The notes: generated from the letters alone by a model not told the origin. A stretch of 46,514 nt of DNA from Chloroflexota bacterium (GCA_028872875.1 JAGWOC010000020.1:1-46514); one strand, 5' to 3'. Numbered from the stretch's first letter, positions 31,433-40,852 are shown. Numbers and translations: made by a program.

Positions 31433-34411
31433 ATGAGCGCGAGACCTTCCGCGCGCCCCGGCCGCTACCGCAGCCGCCTCGTTGGCCGCGGCCGCGAACT
31501 GGCGCGCGTCCAGGCCGCCCTCGACGGCGCCGCCGCCGGCCGCGGCTCCGTCGTCCTCATCGAAGGTGAGCCCGGTATCGGCAAGACCCGCCTCGCCCAC
31601 GAGGCCGCCGCGCGTGCCGCGCGGCGCGGCTTCACCGTGCTCGAGGGCTCCTGCCTCGTCACGGCCAGCGGCCTCCCGTTCGCGCCGCTGCGCGACGCGC
31701 TGAGCAGGCGTACCCGCGACGCGCCCGCCCTCGCCGCGCTCCCGCCGCTGCCGGTGCCGGTCCAGCCGGCTCGCGACGCCGCCGACGACGCGTACGAGCA
31801 CCGCCGCGCTGTGGCCGAGTTCCTCGCCGGGCTGGGCGAGACGATGCCCGTGCTGCTGGTGCTCGAGGACCTCCAGTGGGGCGACCTCGACACCGTGGCG
31901 CTGCTTCCTCTCCTGGCCCGCGCCGTGCGCGATGCCCGCTGCCTGGTGGTCGGCACCTACCGGGCCTCCGAGCTCGTCACCGGCCATCCGCTCGCCGAAG
32001 TGGCTGCTGACCTCCATCGTGCGCGGCTCGCGACGCGGCTCCATCTGCCGCCGCTCACGGAGGCCGAGACGCACGAGCTGGCAACGCGCATCCTCCCCGC
32101 GGAACCTGCGTCCGCGGCCACCCGCGAGCTGCATCGTCGCACCGGCGGCATCCCCTTTTTCGTCGAGGAGATCCTCCTGGACCTGGTCGATCGCGGACAG
32201 GCGTTGCCGGCCCCTGCCGCCCTCGACGGGGCCGGATCGCCGCCCCCGATTCCCGAAGGGGTCAGCGAGGCCGTTACCTGGCGCCTCGGCCGCCTCAGCG
32301 CCCGTACCCGCCAGATGCTGGAGCTCGCCTCGGTCCTCGGACAGCGCCTCGACTTCGGACGATTCCTGGCCGCGCAACCCGATGTGCACCCGGCCGCCCT
32401 GCTCTCACTGCTCGATGAGGCGATTGATGCGCGGGTGCTCGTCGAGGTCCCGCAAGCTGACGATGCCCGCGCGTACGCCTTCGTCCATGACCTCATGGGG
32501 GAAGTGGTGTACGCCGGCATCCCACCCAGCCGGCGCGCCCAACGGCACCGGCGCGTCGCCGACGCGCTCTCGCGTCCCGGCATCGACGCCACGAATGCCG
32601 CCGAGATCTGCCATCACCTGCTGCTGGCGGGGCCGCTGGCGACACGCGCCGAGATCCTCGGTGCCGCCTGGGCCGCCGCATGCCACGCGATGGACCTCTA
32701 TGCCTTCGATTCCGCGGCTGCCCATCTCCGCACGGCCGCCGGTTGCGCGGCTCCCGGCAACGACCCGTCTCCCGCCAGCATCGCCCGCCACCTCGCGCGG
32801 GCGCTCGCCGCATCCGGTGACCTGACACGCGCCGTCCCCGAGTATGACCGCGCCCTCGCCCTGCTGGCGCCCGATGCCGACGCCGACGAACGCGTCCGGC
32901 TCCGGCTGGAGGTCGCGCAGGAGCTGCGGCGCGTCTCCCTCGATACGGACGCGATCCGCTATCTCGAGCAGGCGCTCGCCGATACGCCGCGGGCCAGCGT
33001 CGACACGGCCATCTCGGTACAGGTCGAGCTCGGTCGCTGCCTCCTCTGGACGGGCCGCTTCGATGAAGGCGGCCGGCTCATTGCTGCTGCCGTCGCCGCT
33101 TCTGCTACGAACGCGGATCCCGCCATCCGCGCCCGCGCCCGCTACGCGCACGCGGACTGGTGCGCGCGCTCGGGCGACTTCCGCTCGGCCGCGCAGCAGG
33201 CCGACGGTGCAGCGCAGTTCGCGCTCGAGGCTGGCGACCCGCGTTCCGCTGGCGCCGCCCTCGTCTCTTCCGCGACCTGGTGGCTGCAGATGCAGGAGGT
33301 GGAAGAAGGGCTGAGCCGCGCCGCTCGCGCCCTTGAACTCGCCGGGGCGTGCCGGGACCTCACGACCCTGACGGAGGCGCGGAGCCTGCGGGCGCTCGTC
33401 CACTGCATGCGGGGGCAGTGGATGGAGTGCGACGCCGAGCTTGCCGCGGGAAGGGACGCGGCTGCCGGTCTGCGGCGGCTGCCACACCTGTCGGCGTACC
33501 TCACCTTCGTTGGCTGGCAGCAGACGCTCTGGCGGGGCAGCGACGACGACATCGGCGCGCTCGAAGCCGCGCTGCCGGCGGCGCCGCTGCCGCCGGTGTA
33601 CGAGCTGGCACGCTCGTTCTTCCTCTGCAGGCTGTACGTGCGCAAAGGCGACATCGAAGGCGCCCGCGCCGCGCTCGCGCCATCGCTCCGGCTCCTCCCC
33701 GCCGCGCCTCCTCCCGGGCTGGTCGACGGCTGGATCATGGGCGTCTCCCAGGTCCTCGGCGGACTGTGCGATGTCGGCGACCGCATCGCTGCCGCGGAGT
33801 GGGCGGGGCGCCTGCAGCCGCACGGCGCCCTGATCGTGCCGTTCGCCTCGCCGGCGCTTGAGCTTGGACGCGCCGCCGCCCTCAACGGCCGCTGGGACGA
33901 GTCGCTCGCCTGGCTCGCCCGCGCGCAGCAGTCGGCGCTCGTCCATCACGCCGGACCCTACGCCGCACTGGCGGCCTATGAGATCGGCCTGGTCTACGGC
34001 CGCCGCGACGCCGCCGGAGACGCCGCCGCCTCGCGCCGGTATCTGCGGGAGGCCATGCGCGCCTTCGGCCATCTTGAGATGCGCTGGTATGAGCAGCGCG
34101 CCGCTGAGGCGATCGAAGCGCCAGTATCGGGGGCCGCGTGCAGCCCGCTGAGCCGCCGCGAGACGGAGATCCTGCGCCTCGTCGCCGGCGGCAAGACGAA
34201 TCGGGCGATTGCCGAGGCGCTCGTCCTGTCAGAGCGGACGGTCGCCACGCACATCGCGCACATCTTCGGGAAGATCGGCGTCGACAACCGCTCCGGCGCG
34301 ACCGCCTGGGCGTTCCGTACGGGGCTCGTCGGGGAGGAGCGTGCGCCGGGGCGCGGCCCGCCGCCGAGCGGAGGACCGGCCACGGGGAGCCGGCGCCGCT
34401 CGTGGCCGTGA
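31433..34411 (+). CDS. Large ATP-binding LuxR-family transcriptional regulator (LAL type)
   Basis: 992 residues. N-terminal AAA-type ATPase: GRGRELARVQ box (18-27), Walker A GEPGIGKT (45-52), Walker B VLLVLEDLQWGD. The long middle (about 350-890) is helical and TPR-like, with many Ala/Leu/Arg-rich repeats. The C-terminus has a LuxR/GerE HTH (about 905-965): LSRRETEILRLVAGGKTNRAIAEALVLSERTVATHI. LAL regulators are large ATP-dependent activators, often of secondary metabolism or sugar uptake. It stands alone with its own promoter and is divergent from the surface-protein gene. The last 30 residues are a Pro/Gly/Arg-rich tail. Confidence 0.88.
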   Translation: MSARPSARPGRYRSRLVGRGRELARVQAALDGAAAGRGSVVLIEGEPGIGKTRLAHEAAARAARRGFTVLEGSCLVTASGLPFAPLRDALSRRTRDAPALAALPPLPVPVQPARDAADDAYEHRRAVAEFLAGLGETMPVLLVLEDLQWGDLDTVALLPLLARAVRDARCLVVGTYRASELVTGHPLAEVAADLHRARLATRLHLPPLTEAETHELATRILPAEPASAATRELHRRTGGIPFFVEEILLDLVDRGQALPAPAALDGAGSPPPIPEGVSEAVTWRLGRLSARTRQMLELASVLGQRLDFGRFLAAQPDVHPAALLSLLDEAIDARVLVEVPQADDARAYAFVHDLMGEVVYAGIPPSRRAQRHRRVADALSRPGIDATNAAEICHHLLLAGPLATRAEILGAAWAAACHAMDLYAFDSAAAHLRTAAGCAAPGNDPSPASIARHLARALAASGDLTRAVPEYDRALALLAPDADADERVRLRLEVAQELRRVSLDTDAIRYLEQALADTPRASVDTAISVQVELGRCLLWTGRFDEGGRLIAAAVAASATNADPAIRARARYAHADWCARSGDFRSAAQQADGAAQFALEAGDPRSAGAALVSSATWWLQMQEVEEGLSRAARALELAGACRDLTTLTEARSLRALVHCMRGQWMECDAELAAGRDAAAGLRRLPHLSAYLTFVGWQQTLWRGSDDDIGALEAALPAAPLPPVYELARSFFLCRLYVRKGDIEGARAALAPSLRLLPAAPPPGLVDGWIMGVSQVLGGLCDVGDRIAAAEWAGRLQPHGALIVPFASPALELGRAAALNGRWDESLAWLARAQQSALVHHAGPYAALAAYEIGLVYGRRDAAGDAAASRRYLREAMRAFGHLEMRWYEQRAAEAIEAPVSGAACSPLSRRETEILRLVAGGKTNRAIAEALVLSERTVATHIAHIFGKIGVDNRSGATAWAFRTGLVGEERAPGRGPPPSGGPATGSRRRSWP

Positions 34412-35132
34412 CGGTGGGCGGTGCGCGTCGGGCGCCGTGCTTTGCCCTGGCCCGACCATCCGCCGGTGATGATGCGCGGTCGGGGTATCGTGGTCATGGG
34501 CTGGTTCCCCCTCGTTGCAGTTGTTGTCCCCTTCCTACCACGAGCGGTGGAGGGGGTGGAGGACCGCCCTCAAGTTCCACGGACTACGGGACAATCTCGA
34601 TCCACCTCAGGGAGCACTAAGCTCCCGACCGCTTCCTCGCGGACGTGGCCGTCACGGTCGAACCGTCAGGCGCCCTAGGGCCCTCCACCGCGCGCGGCAC
34701 GGCCTGGAGCGAATAGCTCCGGCGCCGGCCCACGACTCTGGCGTGTTCCCAGTCGGCGCCGCGCAGGATGTCCGCTGCGACCAGTGTGGGGCAAGCGTCC
34801 AGCCCAGGCAGCACGTGACCGCAGACGTTGCTCAGCGGAATGCACGCCCTGGTGCACCCGGACCGGCTTCTCACCCGCGACCGCGGCTACTACGCGACCG
34901 ACTTCACCGACCTCGCAGGCCGAAGAGTGAGGAACCCAGGTTCAGGTCCAGATCTGGAAGAAAGAACAGGCCCTGAGTGAGCGTCGGAGTAGTAGGCGTC
35001 GTCTTGAAAGCAGCTATCCGGTCGTCCTGTGCAGAGGGTGCCGGCACTATGAGCACACTGTGACGAAGTCGAAATAGAACATAGCCACGGTCAAGATTTC
35101 GGTCGAGTGGCAGGCTGGTACGTCTAGACCAC
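34412..35132. other. 721-bp lower-GC region, probably decayed genes
   Basis: No intact gene. Composition drops: positions 35041-35100 hold 29/60 G+C, against 48/60 in a typical gene line (41401-41460). Short stretches look coding in different frames and are broken by stops, for example around 34635-34710 and 34840-34930 on the plus strand. This suggests pseudogene debris at the edge of an acquired segment. I cannot name the original genes. Confidence 0.45.
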
Positions 35133-36605
35133 TCAGTTCGACCCGGGAACCACGTTGATCGCACTCGTCTGCCTGCCGGCGACCGTCGTCACGGTCAAGA
35201 TCGGAGCGCCGGGAGCGGACACCACCGTGGCGTTGGTCGCGGTGACACGGTAACCCTCGGGGTAGACGGAGCGGGGCAGCTCAAAGCTGCTGACCGTCCC
35301 CTCGGGCAATACGCGCCCGCCTGGTACCGTGTTCGACCAGGCGACGCTGAGGGTCCGGGTCTTCGCATCGAAGCTGACACGGGTAGGCGTGCCGGCGACA
35401 GCGAGCGGGTGCGGTCGTACGAGCGCCTCGACCGCCGCGGTGTTGAGGTTCGCGCCGGCGGGCGGTTGGCTCAGACTCTTCACGACGCGGTTATGGTACG
35501 CCCAGAAGATCCACGGCGTCAGCGCTTGGTCGAACATGTCCGCTTCGCGGGTGATCTGTGCCGGATCTGTCGTCGCGCCCCACTCACCAACGAGGAGCGC
35601 GCCATGCGTTGCGTTTGACCAGGCAATGGCATTGGCGACCACGGCTGGCTCGGCGGCTGCCGTCAGCGGATACACATGGAACGCGAGGCCACTCGCGTTG
35701 TCTCCGCCGGGCAGGGCGATGCTGGTGCGAGACCGGCCAAAGTTGAACAGGACAAACGGCTCGCCGAACACAAGATGCTTGCGATCGACGCTGCGGATCG
35801 CCCGGTCGGCCACTTCGTAGAACGCATCGAGTTCTTCCCGGTCGAGCGCCGGACAGCCAACTGGGTCCAGGCATGGCTGCCATGCCACACCTGGCCAAGG
35901 CTCGTTGAGCAGGTCGTAGCCCAGCACCGCGTCCTCGTCGGCGAAGCGTCGCGCCAGCGCTGTCACCATCGCTGCGTACTGCGTCTGGAGCGGGGCGCCG
36001 CCCGGACCTTGCAGGTCGTCCCAGAAGCTCTGGAAAGCCGCCTGGATGGCCGGATTGGTGACGTAGTACAGCGGAAAGCCGGTTCGGGTATGCTCTGCGC
36101 CGTTCGTGAGAGTCATCCAGCCGGGAAAGCCGTCGTCCCCGATCGACGGGCCCCAGCCGTCCTGATGGAGGTCGAGCAAGACGAGCAGGTGATGGCTGGC
36201 GAGGACCGTCACGGTGTTGGCGAGATGGTCTAGGTACGACTCGTCGATCGCGCCGGGCTGAGGCATCAGACCTGTCATCATGACCCCGAGGCGCACGACA
36301 TCGAACCCGTTTTCAGCGAGCCAGGCCGCATCGGCATCATCAAAGCCGAACGCGGCTGGATAGTAAGGCGCCTCTTTCGACACCATGTTTACGCCGTGCA
36401 AGAACAACACGCGCCCGGCCGCGTCAGTCAACCAGCGGCCCTCATGAGATACCGGAGCGACCGGGAACGGGTTGGTCACAGCTCGCGGTGTATCGTCGCC
36501 GCTCGAGGCGCGGCAGGACCCTGCGAGGACGATCACCAGCGAAGCGAACGAAACCAGCAGCCAGCCCTTCAAGCCGACGGCGGAGACGGCGGAGAGGTGT
36601 GCCAT
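35133..36605 (-). CDS. Secreted GH5 glycoside hydrolase, endoglycoceramidase-like
   Basis: 490 residues. An N-terminal hydrophobic segment (about 13-30) ends LAGSC, an atypical lipobox or a signal peptide. The GH5 barrel (about 52-395) has FLHGVNMVSKEAPYYP, LLDLHQDGWGP, DLLNEPWPG with the acid/base E235, and LVGEWGAT with the nucleophile E341, then WAYHN. This set is typical of the endoglycoceramidase branch of GH5, which splits glycan from ceramide in glycosphingolipids; other beta-glycosidase activities are possible. A beta-rich C-terminal domain (about 400-490) follows. GGAGG precedes the ATG at 36605. The G+C content is lower than in neighbours (36361-36420: 35/60), which fits acquisition by transfer. 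Confidence 0.85.
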   Translation of the reverse strand: MAHLSAVSAVGLKGWLLVSFASLVIVLAGSCRASSGDDTPRAVTNPFPVAPVSHEGRWLTDAAGRVLFLHGVNMVSKEAPYYPAAFGFDDADAAWLAENGFDVVRLGVMMTGLMPQPGAIDESYLDHLANTVTVLASHHLLVLLDLHQDGWGPSIGDDGFPGWMTLTNGAEHTRTGFPLYYVTNPAIQAAFQSFWDDLQGPGGAPLQTQYAAMVTALARRFADEDAVLGYDLLNEPWPGVAWQPCLDPVGCPALDREELDAFYEVADRAIRSVDRKHLVFGEPFVLFNFGRSRTSIALPGGDNASGLAFHVYPLTAAAEPAVVANAIAWSNATHGALLVGEWGATTDPAQITREADMFDQALTPWIFWAYHNRVVKSLSQPPAGANLNTAAVEALVRPHPLAVAGTPTRVSFDAKTRTLSVAWSNTVPGGRVLPEGTVSSFELPRSVYPEGYRVTATNATVVSAPGAPILTVTTVAGRQTSAINVVPGSN

Positions 36606-36737
36606 GGTAAGAGGCGCCTCCGCAGCGTTCGGCTGGCTCGCTGGTGTTCCGGCAGTTCCATCTGCCGACGTCAGTCGCTCCGGCACTTCCCAGGCCAACG
36701 CCAGCGGCGAATTTAGGGCGATCCTGTGCGCTGAGTA

Positions 36738-36912
36738 TCACGCGATGCGCCTGCTCGATGCAACCACCTCCTCGTGTTGCTCCAGCGCGCGTTTGAGGAC
36801 GTGCAGGCTCCGGTAGCCGTTGATGCGCCGGAATCGCTGTCCGGCCGCGAGCAGGCCGGCGGCCGTCCAGCGCAGCACCATCTGGCCGCCGCGCCAGCGC
36901 TTCCAGCCGCAC
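36738..36912 (-). pseudogene. C-terminal remnant of an IS256-family (mutator) transposase
   Basis: Read leftward, about 55 codons encode KRWRGGQMVLRWTAAGLL...QRFRRINGYRSL followed by a charged end and a stop at 36738. The pattern RWxxGxMxLRW(T/V)AAG...FRR(I/V)xGYRxL is the usual C-terminal end of many IS256-family transposases. The catalytic DDE part is missing, and the fragment begins at the tRNA-Cys terminator, so only a fossil end remains. It marks a past insertion next to the tRNA genes. Confidence 0.65.
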
Positions 36913-36915
36913 GGA

Positions 36916-36945
36916 CGAAACCCGCTCACGTGCGAGCGGGTTTCG
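36916..36945 (-). terminator. Intrinsic terminator of the tRNA-Leu/tRNA-Cys transcript
   Basis: Perfect 12-bp stem CGAAACCCGCTC / GAGCGGGTTTCG with a 6-nt loop, 12 nt downstream of the tRNA-Cys CCA end. Confidence 0.8.
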
Positions 36946-36957
36946 TATCTAAATCGT

Positions 36958-37031
<74 letters not shown>

Positions 37032-37099
37032 CGGTTGCCCGCCTGCGCCACTCGCAAGCGTCCGCCCGGCGGGCCAGGCGGACGCGCGTCGTCGTTCGT

Positions 37100-37184
37100 T
37101 GGTGCCGAGGAGGAGATTTGAACTCCTACGCCTTGCGGCACGGCCCCCTCAAGACCGCGTGTCTGCCTATTCCACCACCTCGGC
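37100..37184 (-). tRNA. tRNA-Leu (GAG)
   Basis: Cloverleaf read leftward: acceptor GCCGAGG / CCTCGGC, anticodon stem CGGTC/GGCCG with loop TTGAGGG (anticodon GAG), a long variable arm (GTGCCGCAAGGCGT) as in class II tRNAs, T arm GGAGTTCAAATCTCC, discriminator A and an encoded CCA. First of the tandem tRNA pair. Confidence 0.95.
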
Positions 37185-37208
37185 GCGGGGCTGCATGGCA
37201 GCCGCCAC

Positions 37209-37236
37209 AGTATAGGACATCCTCCACGACCGGCAA
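37209..37236 (-). promoter_or_regulatory. Promoter of the tRNA-Leu/tRNA-Cys operon
   Basis: Read leftward: TTGCCG (37236-37231), 16 nt, TATACT (37214-37209). It ends 25 nt before the 5' end of tRNA-Leu. Confidence 0.6.
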
Positions 37237-37272
37237 CGCTGGCCGGGGGCTGGCGCCATGCGGCGCACAGCC

Positions 37273-40071
37273 TCAGTTCTGACTGTTCCCCGGTGGCGTC
37301 GCTGTCGCCGAAAGGTCCGGCGTCACCGTCACCTTGTGGTGCCCGTTGCCTCCCTTGCCGATGGTCACCACCACGTACGTCGACAGCTCGCCGCGCTTGG
37401 CATCGGTCAGCACCAGCCGCAGCGTGTAGGTGCCGTCCGGCAGGCCGTCCGTCACCCAGACGCCCAGCGCGCCGCCCGGCTGCGGCGTGGTCGACTGCGA
37501 GATCAGCGTCCACGCCAGCGGCGGGTCGCCTGCGCCGTACTCCAGGCGGTACGACACGAAGTCCGCGGACTGCGCCATGCCCGTGATCGCCACCGCACCC
37601 TTCACGGTGTCGCCGTCGGCGGGGGTGTCGAGCCGCACCGGCACGTCGCCGGTGCTCTTCTGCGTCGGTGCGACGCCGACGTTCAGGATGCGCGCCCACT
37701 CTTCCGCCTGGGTGCGCGCGAAGCCCTGCACGCTGTCTGGGATCACCAGTGCGCGCCGCTCCTGGATGAACTGGGGCGGCGTCAGTTCGGTCGCGAGCAG
37801 TCCGTCGCGGATGTCGATCTTCACCGTGCTCCACCAGTTGTCGTCCTGGGTCGGCGCCTTGTCCGCCGGCAGCAGGTTCTGCACCACCCGGCCGCACGAC
37901 GGCGTGGGCTTCAGGCCGGAGGGCTCACAGACGCTCACATCGACGAGCCCGGACGGCCGCACGAAGGCGCTGGGCGGCGTGCCGGCCAGCGCCTCCTTCA
38001 TGAAGTCGCGCACCACCCGCCAGGCCACGGTGGTCGAGAACAGGTTGTAGGTGGGCGCATTGTCGGCGTTGCCGAACCAGGCGCCCGTCACGAGGTCGGG
38101 CGTGTAGCCGTACGTCCAGGTGTCCGCCGTCGCCGTGCTGTTGACGTACGGCTGGCTGGCGCCGGTCTTCACCGCGAGCGGCCGGCCGATGTCGAAGATG
38201 CCGCAGCTCCAGGTCAGGCAGGTGTTCTTCGGGTCGGAGAGGATGCTGCTGATCATGTACGCGTACTGGGGCGGGACGATCTGCTGCTCCTGCACTTTGA
38301 CACGGTGGTCCGGCGTGTTCGGATACAGCACCGTGCCATCCTGGCGCGTGATCTGCAGGATGGTCACCGGGTCGAGCGTACGGTTGCCAGCGGGGAGCTG
38401 GAGCGTCGTCGGCACACCACGCATGACGCCGCCGGCGGCGAGCACGGAGTAGGCGTACGTGACATCGTATAGCTTCACGTCGACGCCGCCGATCGTCACC
38501 GACGGGCCGTACGTGTGCCCGTCGAGGCCCGTGATCCCGAACTTCTTGTACTCGTTGACGACGTTCGGCACGCCGACGTACAGCGCCGCCTTGAACGCCG
38601 GCACGTTCAGGGAGTTCCCGAGCGCCGTGTGGACCTGCACCGGTCCGATGAAGTTGTGCTCCGGGTTCGTCGGGCTGAAGACGCTCGTGCCGTCGTTGAA
38701 GCTGATCGGCGTGTCGAGGATCTCGGTGCCCGGCCCCCAGCCGAGCTCCTGGAAGGCGGCGGTGTAGGTGAACGGCTTCAGCGAAGACCCCGGGGATCTG
38801 CCGGCCGCCGGGCTGGCGTTATCGACCTGCCCCTGGATGCTCTTGCTGAAGTAGTCGCGCGAGCCGATGTACACCAGCACTTCCGAGGTCTTCGGGTCGA
38901 TCGACACGACGGCGCCGTTGTGGCCGCCGGTGCTCGCCTCGTACTGGTTCACCCACTTGTCCAGAACGGCCTGCGCCTTCTGCTCGAGGCCGAGGTCCAG
39001 GGACGTCGTGACGCGCAGGCCGCCGCTGTACAGCGCCTCCGTTCCGAACCGCTGGATGAGCTCCGGCTGGATGACGTTGAATACCCAGTGGGGCGCCTGG
39101 ATGGGGAAGCGCTGCGGGTTGACGTTGAGCGGCGAAAGGGTCGCCAGGTAGAAGTCCTTGTTCGTAATCTTCAGGCTCGCGCCGTCGCCGTTGACCTGGA
39201 TCTTCGTCGCTGGCTCGGCCTTGCCGTCCGGCCCCTTGATGGTGGTCTGCTCCCGCGTGTGCATCAGGCGCAGGACCTCGTTGCGGCGGGCGAGCGACTT
39301 CACCGGGTTCGTGACGGGATCGTAGTCGACGGGCGCCGCCGGGATGCCGGCGAGCGTCGCCGCCTCGGCGAGTGTGAGGTCCTTCGCGTGCTTGCCGAAG
39401 TAGCCTTCGGCGGCCGCTTCGACGCCGTTGTACAGCCCGCCGTACGGGATCTGGTTCAGGTACCACTCGAGGATCTGGTTCTTCGAGTAGTTGTTCGTCA
39501 GTTCGAGTGCGTAGATCGTCTCCTTGAGCTTCCGCACGTACGACCGCTTGTAGCGCTCGCTCGGGGCGATGTAGATGTTCTTCACGAGCTGTTGTGTGAT
39601 CGAGCTGCCGCCCGTCGAGGTGGCAGCGTTCGCGGTCCGCAGATGCAGCGTCTCCAGGCCCGCGCGGATCAGCCCCTTGACGTTGACGCCTGGATTCGTC
39701 CAGAAGCTCGCGTCTTCCGTCGAAACCGTTGCCGCGATCATGTAGGGCGAGATGTCCTTGAGCTTCACCGGCGAGCGCAGGCCCGACCGGTCGTCGACAT
39801 ACTCGTACAGCAGGTTGCCGTGGCGGTCGTAGATGCGCGCGCCGCCCGATGGCTGGCTCGCGATCACCTGATCCGGCGGCTGGAGCCCGCTCGCGTACGA
39901 CTGGTACACGCCGAAGCCGACCATCCCCAGCACCGCCGCGCCGATGAACCCGATGCCGACCAGCACGCCGAAGAGCTGGAGCCAGCGCGCCGAGCTACCG
40001 CCGCCGCGCGGCCGGCCGCTGAGCTTCATCCGCCCGCGGATCAGGCGGCGGCTGCTGTGATTCCTCGCCAA
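37273..40071 (-). CDS. Class A penicillin-binding protein (PBP1A-like glycosyltransferase/transpeptidase)
   Basis: 932 residues from a TTG at 40071, chosen for GGGAGGG 4 nt upstream; an ATG at 40029 (MKLSGRPRG) is the alternative. A basic cytoplasmic start and one membrane helix (about 35-55) precede a GT51 glycosyltransferase domain with EDASFW, GGSSITQQLVKNIY, KETIYALELTNNYSKNQILE and GYFGKHAKDLTLAEAA. The transpeptidase domain has SSLK (in SPGSSLKPFTY) and KTGAS. A C-terminal Ig-like domain (TPADGDTVKGAVAITG onward) follows. The enzyme polymerises and crosslinks peptidoglycan outside the membrane. It follows the methyltransferase gene by 22 nt, so the two are probably co-transcribed. Confidence 0.92.
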   Translation of the reverse strand: MARNHSSRRLIRGRMKLSGRPRGGGSSARWLQLFGVLVGIGFIGAAVLGMVGFGVYQSYASGLQPPDQVIASQPSGGARIYDRHGNLLYEYVDDRSGLRSPVKLKDISPYMIAATVSTEDASFWTNPGVNVKGLIRAGLETLHLRTANAATSTGGSSITQQLVKNIYIAPSERYKRSYVRKLKETIYALELTNNYSKNQILEWYLNQIPYGGLYNGVEAAAEGYFGKHAKDLTLAEAATLAGIPAAPVDYDPVTNPVKSLARRNEVLRLMHTREQTTIKGPDGKAEPATKIQVNGDGASLKITNKDFYLATLSPLNVNPQRFPIQAPHWVFNVIQPELIQRFGTEALYSGGLRVTTSLDLGLEQKAQAVLDKWVNQYEASTGGHNGAVVSIDPKTSEVLVYIGSRDYFSKSIQGQVDNASPAAGRSPGSSLKPFTYTAAFQELGWGPGTEILDTPISFNDGTSVFSPTNPEHNFIGPVQVHTALGNSLNVPAFKAALYVGVPNVVNEYKKFGITGLDGHTYGPSVTIGGVDVKLYDVTYAYSVLAAGGVMRGVPTTLQLPAGNRTLDPVTILQITRQDGTVLYPNTPDHRVKVQEQQIVPPQYAYMISSILSDPKNTCLTWSCGIFDIGRPLAVKTGASQPYVNSTATADTWTYGYTPDLVTGAWFGNADNAPTYNLFSTTVAWRVVRDFMKEALAGTPPSAFVRPSGLVDVSVCEPSGLKPTPSCGRVVQNLLPADKAPTQDDNWWSTVKIDIRDGLLATELTPPQFIQERRALVIPDSVQGFARTQAEEWARILNVGVAPTQKSTGDVPVRLDTPADGDTVKGAVAITGMAQSADFVSYRLEYGAGDPPLAWTLISQSTTPQPGGALGVWVTDGLPDGTYTLRLVLTDAKRGELSTYVVVTIGKGGNGHHKVTVTPDLSATATPPGNSQN

Positions 40072-40093
40072 TCGACCCTCCCTTGCGCCTGCC

Positions 40094-40852
40094 CTATGCG
40101 GGCGCCGCCTGCCCCTGCGACGCGGGCTTCTGCAGCACCACGAAGTGCGAGAGCCCGAACGCGCGCAGCGGCGTGTGCTCGGCCCGGTACAGCGCGGCGC
40201 GCAGCAGGGCCCCGAGCCGCCGGTGGCGCGCGATGATGTTGTCGAAGCCCGGGTACACGTACGTCTCGACCTGGACCCGCGCCGCCAGCCCCGCATACGT
40301 CCGCCGGATGCCGCGCTTCGTATACGCCCGGGCGTGCGGCACGAGCCGGTTGCGCAGCGGGTCCGGCAGCCAGTTGATGAACGGGATATTGCCGAACACG
40401 AAGCGCTTGCCCAGATAGATCCCGTGCGTCTCGAACGGGAACAGCCGGTTCGGCGCGTAGACGACGACGTGCCCGCCCGGCCGCACCACGCGCAGCGCCT
40501 CGCGCAGCGTCGCCGCGTCGTCGCGCACGTGCTCGATCACTTCGTTCAGCACGACGACGTCGAACGCCCCGTCGCCAAACGGCAACCGCTCGCTGACGCC
40601 CAGCAGCAGTCCGGGCGTCGTCTTCGCCCCTTCGCGCAGCCGCTTCGGGTCGATGTCGATGCCGGCGACGCGGTCGCTGAACTCCCGGAACTTGCGCACG
40701 TAGACGCCGCGCCCGCATCCGATGTCGAGGATGCGCCGCCCTTCGAGCGGTGCGTGCTGCCGGATGAGATGCAGCCGGCGGTCCTGCCCGAACCGCCAGA
40801 CAAAGCTTGGATTCCCGAGGGCGATTTCCGCCCTGTCGGGCGCGTTGACCAT
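40094..40852 (-). CDS. Class I SAM-dependent methyltransferase
   Basis: 252 residues of the Methyltransf_11/25 type: motif I ILDIGCGRGVYVRKF (about 41-55), an acidic residue after beta-2 (AGIDID), and VVVLNEVIEHVRDD with a VRPGGHVVVY stretch. The C-terminal part (YLGKRFVFGNIPFINWLPDPLRNRL) recalls methyltransferases that act on lipids or quinone-like head groups, but the substrate is not identifiable. GGAAGGG precedes the ATG at 40852. It sits upstream of the PBP gene in one transcription unit. Confidence 0.85.
   Translation of the reverse strand: MVNAPDRAEIALGNPSFVWRFGQDRRLHLIRQHAPLEGRRILDIGCGRGVYVRKFREFSDRVAGIDIDPKRLREGAKTTPGLLLGVSERLPFGDGAFDVVVLNEVIEHVRDDAATLREALRVVRPGGHVVVYAPNRLFPFETHGIYLGKRFVFGNIPFINWLPDPLRNRLVPHARAYTKRGIRRTYAGLAARVQVETYVYPGFDNIIARHRRLGALLRAALYRAEHTPLRAFGLSHFVVLQKPASQGQAAPA

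Larger units (their letters stand above)
36606..36957. other. Spacer with transposase remnant and tRNA terminator
   Basis: 352 bp between the GH5 gene and tRNA-Cys. It contains the IS256-type transposase fragment (36738-36912) and the tRNA terminator (36916-36945). The rest (36606-36737) is the GH5 upstream region, with no clear promoter. Confidence 0.5.

Noticed and set aside
34617-34874. An 85-codon minus-strand frame in the same region
   Set aside because: Some coding-like composition but no recognisable domain and no partner; could not be supported.
34515-34976. A 153-codon plus-strand frame in the low-GC region
   Set aside because: Arg/Pro/His-rich translation with no family signal and no ribosome-binding site; treated as debris.
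36606-36698. N-terminal extension of the GH5 gene to 36698
   Set aside because: The extension lies before the hydrophobic export signal, has no ribosome-binding site, and would place the signal sequence internally.
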